A stretch of 64,000 nucleotides of DNA from Cyclobacterium marinum DSM 745 (GTDB lineage: Bacteria; Bacteroidota; Bacteroidia; Cytophagales; Cyclobacteriaceae). The notes below the pieces were generated by a model. It saw nothing but the letters and a program-made list of their open reading frames with translations. It did no database searches and was not told the origin of the DNA. How positions within the stretch are numbered: the first letter of the stretch is position 1; every line of letters starts with the position of its first letter. Positions 16,893-23,256 of the stretch are shown in pieces. A program made the position numbers and the translations under genes. The stretch lies in assembly GCF_000222485.1 (NCBI RefSeq), contig NC_015914.1:1674001-1738000 (forward strand), in the 5' to 3' direction.

Positions 16893-17888
16893 CTAGGCAG
16901 CATATTTCATTGTTTCGACATATGGGGTACCTCTTTCTATTACCGCAAAGATCCTTGATACTAGTTTATTCCTTATAATATTCATTGTACTCATTTTATT
17001 CTTGCCTTTATTAACCCGTTGTTCGTAATAAAGTCTCATCTCTGGATTGTATTGTACGGCCACCCCCGCACACATGGTTAGAAGTGCTTTTATACGTTTG
17101 TTTGCCAGTTTACTGGTTCTCGTCTTACCCATATATGTCCCCGACTGGTTTGGGAAAGGGGCGATTCCTGCATAACTGGCAAACTTTCTCCAATCTGGAA
17201 AAGCAGTAAACGCTTTAGTAAGTACAATCATCATGATGGCCGTCTGGGGACCTATACCCTTTACAGATTTGACCAACTGGTATTGTCTTAACATTTCCTG
17301 GTCATCCTTTATCAGCCGTTCCATTTCGGCTTCCATTCCTTTAATCTGGTTGTCTAGACAGGCTATGATCTGTTTATGTGATTGAGTATATATCTCATAA
17401 GACTCCTTACCATAGACCTTTTGGTGTTCTCCTAGTCTTGTTTTGAAGGCAGTTCTTTCCTTTACCAAACGTTCCCTGTAAGAGGCAATCTTTCTTATCG
17501 ATTCCAAGTTTCGGGAGGGCTTACGGAACAATTTGATTTTCTCTCTTTTCTCATAAATATACTCGGCAATAACTTTGGAGTCAGCTTTGTCTGATTTACC
17601 TCTTCGGATCCCCATAGACTTTTTCACCTCCAAGCCAGGCAGTACTGTAAAGGGGAAATTGTGATCGTCGAGAAAAGAGATCAGAAGCTCGCTATAAAGC
17701 CCGGTGTGCTCCATGCCAAACATCATTTCTTCAGGACATACCTGTCCCAAAATGTCCATAAGCCATTCGACCATGGCTTCAAAACCTTTCAAATCATTAA
17801 CAAACACAGCGTGTCTTCCAGCGTTTCTCAAATAGATGTCAATGGTAGATTTACTAACGTCAATACCGATAAATGCTCTAAATTTCAT
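16893..17888 (-). CDS. IS110-family transposase (DEDD recombinase), copy 1
   Basis: 331 residues. The N-terminal RuvC-like DEDD domain has FIGIDVSK with Asp10, FGMEHTGLYS with Glu60, and KSDKADSKVIAEY with Asp100 and Asp103. A coiled-coil region (about 140-200) follows. The C-terminal Tnp_20 domain has VKGIGPQTAIMM and YAGIAPFPNQSGTYMGKT with the catalytic Ser249. Such enzymes cut and join DNA guided by a bridge RNA from the same element. The protein is identical to copy 2. The length is normal and no frameshift is present, so it is probably active. Confidence 0.96.
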   Translation of the reverse strand: MKFRAFIGIDVSKSTIDIYLRNAGRHAVFVNDLKGFEAMVEWLMDILGQVCPEEMMFGMEHTGLYSELLISFLDDHNFPFTVLPGLEVKKSMGIRRGKSDKADSKVIAEYIYEKREKIKLFRKPSRNLESIRKIASYRERLVKERTAFKTRLGEHQKVYGKESYEIYTQSHKQIIACLDNQIKGMEAEMERLIKDDQEMLRQYQLVKSVKGIGPQTAIMMIVLTKAFTAFPDWRKFASYAGIAPFPNQSGTYMGKTRTSKLANKRIKALLTMCAGVAVQYNPEMRLYYEQRVNKGKNKMSTMNIIRNKLVSRIFAVIERGTPYVETMKYAA

Positions 17889-17929
17889 AACTTTACTATT
17901 AAGTGTAATAAATATGGTTGCTGAAACTA

Positions 17930-18060
17930 AAACCTTTAGAAGGTCTGTTAACCTAAAATTCTAACTGGTTCTCAAAGCAACCGGAACTTGGAACGGGGAC
18001 TGATACAGGGCATAGGCCTTAGTGTCCTAGAAAGGGCGTAAGTTCACCCCGTTCCTATTC
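17930..18060 (-). ncRNA. Candidate IS110 bridge RNA, copy 1
   Basis: On the minus strand, 5' to 3': a nine-pair stem GGAACGGGG/CCCCGTTCC (18047-18055 with 17990-17998) encloses about 48 nt holding two GCCCU segments (18033-18037 and 18007-18011). Next comes a second region with UUAGAAU (17958-17964), complementary to ATTCTAA at the left IS end, and UCUAAAGG (17933-17940), identical to the right IS end. The order (target loop first, donor loop second, then the transposase gene) is that described for IS621. The limits of the RNA are approximate; expression is not shown. Confidence 0.65.
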
Positions 18061-18352
18061 CTAATTTAATGTTATCCACCGTTATTAACAATTTATGAGT
18101 CTCTACCAGCACTCTCAATGTATATAACAGTAATCTAAGAATATTAACATTTATCAAATCTAAAGGACAGGGCGATATAATTTCCTCTTTGCACAACGCA
18201 ATGACTCGTCCTGAAAAAAGTTTACAGTTTTAAAATTTATTGCTTGTTAGTACTACCCCAAATTTACACTCCTCCTATATTCAATATTCCCATAGGATCT
18301 GAAAAAATCAAAGTCATGGATGTATGTCAATGGTCAGAAAAAAGTAAGATAC

Positions 18353-18399
18353 GATTTTGGCGTGGTGTTGCTTTTTTTTGCAATAATGTTGACAGAATC
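18353..18399 (+). repeat. Hairpin repeat, copy B (decayed)
   Basis: GATTTTGGCGTGGTGTTGC, eight T, then GCAATAATGTTGACAGAATC: the same main hairpin as the other copies, with several substitutions. The outer arms GATTTTG/CAGAATC and inner arms GTTGC/GCAAT-like still pair partly. The nearby 18168-18180 (CAGGGCGATAT) looks like the right half of the first palindrome of such a repeat, split by IS copy 1. Confidence 0.6.
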
Positions 18400-18460
18400 G
18401 CTTTCGCCTATAGTTATCCTAATTTCTACCTGTTCATTTTTGCCCCTGAGTTGCTGTGCT

Positions 18461-18516
18461 TCAGGGCAGGCCCTGAGCAGAAATCAGGGCAGGCCCTGAG
18501 CAGAAATCAGGGCAGG
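18461..18516 (+). repeat. 23-bp tandem repeat, about 2.4 units
   Basis: Units start at 18461, 18484 and 18507 (the last one partial) and are identical where they overlap. Each holds the palindrome-like AGGGCAGGCCCT. The AGGGC and GCCCT pieces equal the two halves of the target palindrome used by IS110 copy 1. Confidence 0.8.
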
Positions 18517-18818
18517 CTTAATTCAAAAACGAACCAAAAAAATCAAGGCTGTATGTAAATCTTAACGCAAAATGAATCACTCCCTGGCTAAACAAAAAAA
18601 AACTCGGCCGAAAAGGCCTCAAACAGTTTTTTGTTTTTAACTCCATTGAGCAATCCATTTTACTAATTTCCATAAGGCCGAAATAAAGTAAATGGAATTG
18701 AATAAGGTTACCCAGCTAAAGCCATATAGGCTAACTATTTAACCTAGCATAGACTCATTTTCGCTTAACATTACTCCCTATGATAATATTGACGGCAAAG
18801 CCTAACAATTCCCAAAAA

Positions 18819-18932
18819 CCCCATAGGGGTGATATTTTTGTAGACAAGGCCGTGAAGCCTTGGTCGAAACAATCGCAACGATAAGATTTTGGCGGTATTG
18901 TTGCTTTTTTTTTGCAACAATGCTGACAAAAT
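18819..18932 (+). repeat. Hairpin repeat, copy C
   Basis: First palindrome CCCC-ata-GGGG (18819-18829), then GTGATATTTTTGTAG, a second palindrome CAAGGC-cgtgaa-GCCTTG (about 18845-18862), and the main hairpin GATTTTG..ATTGTTGC, nine T, GCAACAAT..CAAAATC (18885-18932). All three palindromes are well preserved, so this is one of the best full-length copies. Confidence 0.75.
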
Positions 18933-19029
18933 CTTACCGAAAACAAAATTGAAAAAGTCATATCCCTACCGAAACCCCTAACCCTGTATTCTAAGATTAA
19001 AGCAAGTGGAATAGTACAATTTTTAATTT

Positions 19030-20025
19030 CTAGGCAGCATATTTCATTGTTTCGACATATGGGGTACCTCTTTCTATTACCGCAAAGATCCTTGATACTA
19101 GTTTATTCCTTATAATATTCATTGTACTCATTTTATTCTTGCCTTTATTAACCCGTTGTTCGTAATAAAGTCTCATCTCTGGATTGTATTGTACGGCCAC
19201 CCCCGCACACATGGTTAGAAGTGCTTTTATACGTTTGTTTGCCAGTTTACTGGTTCTCGTCTTACCCATATATGTCCCCGACTGGTTTGGGAAAGGGGCG
19301 ATTCCTGCATAACTGGCAAACTTTCTCCAATCTGGAAAAGCAGTAAACGCTTTAGTAAGTACAATCATCATGATGGCCGTCTGGGGACCTATACCCTTTA
19401 CAGATTTGACCAACTGGTATTGTCTTAACATTTCCTGGTCATCCTTTATCAGCCGTTCCATTTCGGCTTCCATTCCTTTAATCTGGTTGTCTAGACAGGC
19501 TATGATCTGTTTATGTGATTGAGTATATATCTCATAAGACTCCTTACCATAGACCTTTTGGTGTTCTCCTAGTCTTGTTTTGAAGGCAGTTCTTTCCTTT
19601 ACCAAACGTTCCCTGTAAGAGGCAATCTTTCTTATCGATTCCAAGTTTCGGGAGGGCTTACGGAACAATTTGATTTTCTCTCTTTTCTCATAAATATACT
19701 CGGCAATAACTTTGGAGTCAGCTTTGTCTGATTTACCTCTTCGGATCCCCATAGACTTTTTCACCTCCAAGCCAGGCAGTACTGTAAAGGGGAAATTGTG
19801 ATCATCGAGAAAAGAGATCAGAAGCTCGCTATAAAGCCCGGTGTGCTCCATGCCAAACATCATTTCTTCAGGACATACCTGTCCCAAAATGTCCATAAGC
19901 CATTCGACCATGGCTTCAAAACCTTTCAAATCATTAACAAACACAGCGTGTCTTCCAGCGTTTCTCAAATAGATGTCAATGGTAGATTTACTAACGTCAA
20001 TACCGATAAATGCTCTAAATTTCAT
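19030..20025 (-). CDS. IS110-family transposase (DEDD recombinase), copy 2
   Basis: 331 residues, identical in sequence to the product of 16893-17888; the single base difference between copies is silent (a GAC/GAT change at an Asp codon). The catalytic set Asp10, Glu60, Asp100, Asp103 and Ser249 is complete. The same 279 bp of noncoding DNA lies between its start and the right end of the element. Either copy could supply the recombinase for both elements. Confidence 0.96.
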   Translation of the reverse strand: MKFRAFIGIDVSKSTIDIYLRNAGRHAVFVNDLKGFEAMVEWLMDILGQVCPEEMMFGMEHTGLYSELLISFLDDHNFPFTVLPGLEVKKSMGIRRGKSDKADSKVIAEYIYEKREKIKLFRKPSRNLESIRKIASYRERLVKERTAFKTRLGEHQKVYGKESYEIYTQSHKQIIACLDNQIKGMEAEMERLIKDDQEMLRQYQLVKSVKGIGPQTAIMMIVLTKAFTAFPDWRKFASYAGIAPFPNQSGTYMGKTRTSKLANKRIKALLTMCAGVAVQYNPEMRLYYEQRVNKGKNKMSTMNIIRNKLVSRIFAVIERGTPYVETMKYAA

Positions 20026-20066
20026 AACTTTACTATTAAGTGTAATAAATATGGTTGCTGAAACTA

Positions 20067-20197
20067 AAACCTTTAGAAGGTCTGTTAACCTAAAATTCTA
20101 ACTGGTTCTCAAAGCAACCGGAACTTGGAACGGGGACTGATACAGGGCATAGGCCTTAGTGTCCTAGAAAGGGCGTAAGTTCACCCCGTTCCTATTC
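20067..20197 (-). ncRNA. Candidate IS110 bridge RNA, copy 2
   Basis: Same sequence as the copy 1 candidate, shifted by 2137 bp. The stem pairs 20184-20192 with 20127-20135; the GCCCU target guides are at 20170-20174 and 20144-20148; the donor guides are at 20095-20101 and 20070-20077. Here the occupied target is ACCCT/AGGGT, so GCCCU would pair with AGGGT through one G-T wobble, while copy 1's target pairs perfectly. Confidence 0.62.
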
Positions 20198-20304
20198 CTA
20201 ATTTAATGTTATCCACCGTTATTAACAATTTATGAGTCTCTACCAGCACTCTCAATGTATATAACAGTAATCTAAGAATATTAACATTTATCAAATCTAA
20301 AGGA

Positions 20305-20420
20305 AAGGGTGACACTATAATAGCCGAGGGTGCCAACCCTCGGAAAATAGGAATACGCACGCCCTGATTTTGGCGGTATTGTTGCTTTTTTTTTTGCAAC
20401 AATGCTGACAAAATCACCTT
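20305..20420 (+). repeat. Hairpin repeat, copy D (first palindrome split by IS copy 2)
   Basis: The right half of the first palindrome (AAGGGT, 20305-20310) follows the IS end; the left half ACCCT is at 18981-18985. Then come GACACTATAATAG, the second palindrome CCGAGGG-tgcca-ACCCTCGG (20324-20343) and the main hairpin with ten T (20366-20415). It runs straight into the terminator of tRNA-like copy 2, exactly as repeat F does for copy 4. Confidence 0.75.
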
Positions 20421-20430
20421 GAGAACCAAC

Positions 20431-20465
20431 AAAAAAAAGCTATGAAATAAAATCCCATAGCTTTA
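20431..20465 (-). terminator. Terminator of tRNA-like RNA copy 2
   Basis: AAAGCTATG and CATAGCTTT form a perfect nine-pair stem followed, on the minus strand, by about eight T. Confidence 0.8.
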
Positions 20466-20496
20466 GTCAATTAACAATAAACCCAAAATAACCTGC

Positions 20497-20619
20497 TGTA
20501 GGAGAAGGAGTCGAACCTCCACGGAGCAGTTAGGAAAAATACGAGCTCGCTATTTTCTTTATCCTGTGATCCCCACCCCCGAGACAGGAGGGCATGTCTG
20601 CCAGTTTCATCATCCTACA
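20497..20619 (-). ncRNA. tRNA-Leu-like RNA with giant variable arm, copy 2
   Basis: The 123-nt body is identical to copy 1. The leader differs by one base (CCGCTC in place of CCGTTC on the plus strand) and the terminator by two. All features of copy 1 apply: full acceptor, D, anticodon and T arms; GUC at the anticodon position with U37; a structured variable region of about 55 nt. Sequence identity of the bodies, against visible drift in the flanks, points to recent copying or to selection or gene conversion acting on the RNA. Confidence 0.75.
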
Positions 20620-20653
20620 GTATATATCAGTAATTAAACTTCCGCTCATTACC

Positions 20654-20686
20654 CAAAGACCTTTTGTCTTTGTTTGATATGTCAAA
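20654..20686 (-). promoter_or_regulatory. Candidate promoter of tRNA-like copy 2
   Basis: TTTG at 20683-20686, 21-bp spacer, GGTCTTTG at 20654-20661, on the minus strand. Same as copies 1 and 3. Confidence 0.58.
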
Positions 20687-20690
20687 GGTA

Positions 20691-21019
20691 ATAAAAAGAT
20701 CATTAAATTAAAATTATGACAACATATTTAATATTTTTTTACGTATTTTATATATTTTAACGTCTTTTAATGTTTAATAGAGAATTTTTCAATACTTTAA
20801 AAACCCTTCATTGAAAAATCGTAAATCAAGTCATCATTACCATTGATACAAAAGTCAAAACCAAACACCTCAAAAAATTACTGCTTTTTACTTTCTTCAA
20901 CTTTTATAAATAATATTTATCATTTTATTATTTTTAACTGTCTTTGTTTGAATTTTTAATATTTTTATTAAACCTTTGTTATTGATTACGTATTTAATTA
21001 AACCACAACAACTACTAAA
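20691..21019. other. AT-rich leader before the HAD gene
   Basis: About 330 bp, very AT-rich, with no gene. It holds the promoter of the HAD gene. A TTTG near 20947 and AACCTTTG near 20974 roughly fit a Bacteroidota promoter, but the spacing is not good enough for a firm call. Confidence 0.4.
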
Positions 21020-21829
21020 ATGAGAGAGACAGGATTTTTAATCGACATGGACGGGGTAATCTACCGTGGCGGAGAACTAATACCAGGCGCTAAGGAATTT
21101 ATCCAGAAACTACTTGAGGAAGACTTTCCCTTTAGATTCCTCACTAATAACAGCCAAAGAAACTGTAGAGACGTGGTCGCCAAATTAAGCCGAATGGGAA
21201 TCAATGTGCAGGAAAAACATATTTTTACCTGCGCAATAGCCACGGCGAGATACCTCGCTTCACAAAAACCAAACGGCACAGCCTATGTAATTGGAGAAGG
21301 AGGATTACTTACTGCCCTCCACAGCAACGGATACTCTATCGTAGACGAGGCTCCGGACTATGTAATCATTGGTGAAGGGAGAACCATTATGCTTGAATCA
21401 GTTGACAAAGCCATAAACATGGTAATGAATGGCGCAAAACTTATCGCCACAAACCTAGACGCTTACTGCCCTAGCTCTAACAACTCTATCCGTTCAGGCT
21501 GTGGAGCATTTGTATCAATGATAGAAATAGCCACCGGAAAAAAAGCTTTTAGCGCAGGAAAACCCAGCCCCGTAATGATGAGAATCGCCAAGGCAGAACT
21601 AGGAACACGCACAGCAAACACCATAATGGTTGGAGACACCATGGAAACAGACATCCTAGGAGGTGTACAAATGGGATTTAAAACCGTCTTAACCTTAACC
21701 GGATCCACAAGCATAGAAGACCTTGAGTCTTACGCTTATGGACCTGACCACGTTATCTCCAGCATCCAAGAACTAAACGACCCTCTAGTCATGGAAAAAA
21801 TCATTCATGGAGAACTGGTACTTCAATAA
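21020..21829 (+). CDS. HAD-IIA (NagD-like) phosphatase
   Basis: 269 residues. HAD motif I LIDMDGVIYRG (Asp9 nucleophile, Asp11), motif II FLTNNSQRN near 40, Lys in GKPSP near 187, motif III/IV VGDTMETDILGG near 210. The C2a cap domain between motifs II and III (about 75-180) is the NagD/PGP type. Such enzymes remove phosphate from small sugars, glycolate or nucleotides; the substrate cannot be told. It is the only ordinary gene between the tRNA-like copies, alone between copies 2 and 3, with its own terminator. Whether it is cargo of the duplicated region or a bystander is open. Confidence 0.92.
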   Translation: MRETGFLIDMDGVIYRGGELIPGAKEFIQKLLEEDFPFRFLTNNSQRNCRDVVAKLSRMGINVQEKHIFTCAIATARYLASQKPNGTAYVIGEGGLLTALHSNGYSIVDEAPDYVIIGEGRTIMLESVDKAINMVMNGAKLIATNLDAYCPSSNNSIRSGCGAFVSMIEIATGKKAFSAGKPSPVMMRIAKAELGTRTANTIMVGDTMETDILGGVQMGFKTVLTLTGSTSIEDLESYAYGPDHVISSIQELNDPLVMEKIIHGELVLQ

Positions 21830-21860
21830 TAAATTATAAAACAGACAAATCAATTACTTA

Positions 21861-21897
21861 AGGTAGCGCTACATAATTGGCGTTACCTTTTTTTTTT
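21861..21897 (+). terminator. Terminator of the HAD gene
   Basis: AGGTAGCGC (21861-21869) pairs with GCGTTACCT (21880-21888), with one G-U, followed by nine or more T. Confidence 0.88.
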
Positions 21898-21911
21898 AAA
21901 AAAATTTTCAC

Positions 21912-21946
21912 AAAAAAAAGCTATGAAATAAAATCCCATAGCTTTA
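21912..21946 (-). terminator. Terminator of tRNA-like RNA copy 3
   Basis: The same AAAGCTATG/CATAGCTTT stem as copy 2, with the T-tract on the minus strand. It is convergent to the HAD-gene terminator, 15 bp away. Confidence 0.8.
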
Positions 21947-21977
21947 GTCAATTAACAATAAACCCAAAATAACCTGC

Positions 21978-22100
21978 TGTAGGAGAAGGAGTCGAACCTC
22001 CACGGAGCAGTTAGGAAAAATACGAGCTCGCTATTTTCTTTATCCTGTGATCCCCACCCCCGAGACAGGAGGGCATGTCTGCCAGTTTCATCATCCTACA
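21978..22100 (-). ncRNA. tRNA-Leu-like RNA with giant variable arm, copy 3
   Basis: The 123-nt body is identical to copies 1 and 2. Downstream on the plus strand (22205-22470) the sequence follows that of copy 1 (16377-16640) with many point changes and one stretch that no longer aligns, while the RNA body has none. The contrast between a perfectly kept body and a diverged flank is the best sign in the window that this RNA is under selection or gene conversion. Confidence 0.75.
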
Positions 22101-22134
22101 GTATATATCAGTAATTAAACTTCCGTTCATTACC

Positions 22135-22167
22135 CAAAGACCTTTTGTCTTTGTTTGATATTTCAAA
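22135..22167 (-). promoter_or_regulatory. Candidate promoter of tRNA-like copy 3
   Basis: TTTG at 22164-22167, 21-bp spacer, GGTCTTTG at 22135-22142, on the minus strand. Confidence 0.58.
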
Positions 22168-22442
22168 GGTAACAAAAAGATTATTAAATTAAAATTATGG
22201 CAACAAAAATTATATTTATTTACATTATTTTTATTATATCAGTACTTATATTAACTATTTAATTTTTCAGCCACTTCTACAAACCCTTGGATTAAAATAT
22301 TTGCAAAGGACTATAAAGAAAGCAGTTACCACTACAGTCCCCAGCAAAACCCCTCCGAAATCAAATCGTAAATTCCGGAAACATTTCTTCAATTAAACAT
22401 CAAAAACCAATACAAAAAATGCCGAACTTCAAGCCCCTCAAA

Positions 22443-22590
22443 CTCCGTAGGAGTGTCATTTATATAGCCATAGGTGCCAACCCTCGGAAAACAGGAATAC
22501 GCACGTCCTAATTTTGGCGGTATTGTTGCTTTTTTTTTGCAACAATGCTGACAAAATCTTACCGAAAACAAAATTGAAAAAGTCATATCT
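22443..22590 (+). repeat. Hairpin repeat, copy E
   Basis: CTCC-gta-GGAG (22443-22453), GTGTCATTTATATAGCC, a decayed second palindrome, and the main hairpin with nine T (22511-22558). Its start and spacer are nearly the same as copy A, and both follow a tRNA-like gene (3 and 1). Confidence 0.75.
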
Positions 22591-22605
22591 CTACCGAAAC
22601 CCCTA

Positions 22606-22722
22606 ACCCTAAAAGGGTGACACTATAATAGCCGAGGGTGCCAACCCTCGGAAAATAGGAATACGCACGTCCTGATTTTGGCGGTATTGTTGCTTTTTTT
22701 TTGCACCAATGCTGACAAAATC
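22606..22722 (+). repeat. Hairpin repeat, copy F, with intact IS110 target palindrome
   Basis: ACCCTAAAAGGGT (22606-22618) is the unoccupied version of the site holding IS copy 2. Next is GACACTATAATAG, then CCGAGGG-tgcca-ACCCTCGG (22632-22651), then the main hairpin with nine T (22674-22722), where one arm reads GCACCAAT instead of GCAACAAT. It directly abuts tRNA-like unit 4. Confidence 0.78.
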
Positions 22723-22741
22723 ACCTTGAGAACCGACAAAC

Positions 22742-22775
22742 AAAAAAAGCTATGAAATAAAATTTCATAGCTTTA
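22742..22775 (-). terminator. Terminator of tRNA-like RNA copy 4
   Basis: AAAGCTATG/CATAGCTTT stem with a slightly different loop, followed by about seven T on the minus strand. Confidence 0.78.
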
Positions 22776-22806
22776 GTCAATTAACAATAAACCCAAAATA
22801 ACCTGC

Positions 22807-22929
22807 TGTAGGAGAAGGAGTCGAACCTCCACGGGGCAGTTAGAAATAATACGAGCTCTATATTTTCTTTGTCCTGTAATCCCCACCCCAGAGACCGGAG
22901 GGCATGTCTGCCAGTTTCATCATCCTACA
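22807..22929 (-). ncRNA. tRNA-Leu-like RNA with giant variable arm, copy 4 (divergent)
   Basis: Same 123-nt length with about a dozen changes. Acceptor, D and T arms are untouched. Changes lie in the anticodon arm (loop now CGGTCTC, U33 replaced by G, and the last stem pair lost) and in the variable region. There the base pairing GGGG/CTCC becomes GGGG/CCCC (G-U to G-C), and AGGA/TCCT becomes AGGA/TTCT (G-C to G-U); the inner hairpin re-forms as AGAAA/TTTCT and ATA/TAT. These changes support the drawn variable-arm structure. Loss of U33 means this copy could hardly decode. Confidence 0.68.
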
Positions 22930-22963
22930 GTATATATCAGTAATTAAACTTCTGTTCATTACC

Positions 22964-22996
22964 CAAAGACCTTTTGTCTTTGTTTGATATATCAAA
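22964..22996 (-). promoter_or_regulatory. Candidate promoter of tRNA-like copy 4
   Basis: TTTG at 22993-22996, 21-bp spacer, GGTCTTTG at 22964-22971, on the minus strand; kept although the RNA body has drifted. Confidence 0.55.
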
Positions 22997-23256
22997 GGTA
23001 ATAAAAAGATTACTAAATTAAAATTTCATTAATAAAAACATTTAATTATTACATTATTTTTAATGTAATTACATATTCAATACATTATTGTTAAAACAAG
23101 ACAGGCTACACCATTCATTTTTAGGGAAATGGCAAAAAAAATTGTCATTTTAGAAAAATAGCATCCTAAAATACCCTATAAATCATTTTTTAACGCAAAA
23201 AACTGATTTTATGGTTTAAAATTACACCTATATATTGATTTTATACAAAAACACGC

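Larger units (their letters stand above)
16849..18167 (-). mobile_element. IS110-family insertion sequence, copy 1
   Basis: About 1319 bp, defined by comparison with copy 2 (18986-20304): the two match from GTATTCTAAG at the left to TCTAAAGGA at the right, then diverge. I see one base difference (17667). No terminal inverted repeats, as expected for IS110. The transposase is near the left edge (44 bp from the end), and 279 bp of noncoding DNA separate its start from the right end, the layout of the IS110 group, which encodes its bridge RNA 5' of the transposase. Flanks read AGCCCT (left) and CAGGGC (right), two halves of a palindrome, so the element sits in a palindrome's loop. Confidence 0.85.
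18168..18985. other. Noncoding spacer between the two IS110 copies
   Basis: 818 bp without a gene I trust. It contains a decayed hairpin repeat (18353-18399), a 23-bp tandem repeat (18461-18516), a short hairpin GGCC-gaaa-AGGCC-like near 18605-18617, and hairpin repeat C (18819-18932). An open frame of 104 codons at 18244-18558 crosses the repeats and is rejected. Because near-identical IS copies in the same orientation flank it, this segment could be lost by recombination between them. Confidence 0.6.
18986..20304 (-). mobile_element. IS110-family insertion sequence, copy 2
   Basis: About 1319 bp, identical to copy 1 except for one base seen (19804). The flanks are ACCCT on the left and AAGGGT on the right, the two halves of the first palindrome of hairpin repeat D. 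The related, unoccupied repeat F reads ACCCTAAAAGGGT at 22606-22618, so the insertion point lies in the palindrome loop. The near identity of the copies shows recent movement. Same orientation as copy 1, 818 bp apart. Confidence 0.88.

Noticed and set aside
18244..18558. Open frame of 104 codons on the plus strand
   Set aside because: It crosses a decayed hairpin repeat and the 23-bp tandem repeat, has repeated residues from that array, and shows no family features.
17661..20061. Plus-strand 87-codon frames at 17661-17924 and 19798-20061
   Set aside because: Shadow frames antisense to the IS110 transposase, identical because the IS copies are.
16569..22586. Similar short open frames (60-80 codons, minus strand) at 16569-16751, 18755-18961, 20181-20432 and 22389-22586
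   Set aside because: They are translations of the hairpin repeat. The T run in the hairpin loop is 8, 9 or 10 bases long in different copies, so the frame is not kept. No start signal is shared.
16145..23000. CRISPR array
   Set aside because: Only four long units at irregular distances, each with its own promoter and terminator; no short repeat-spacer pattern and no cas genes.
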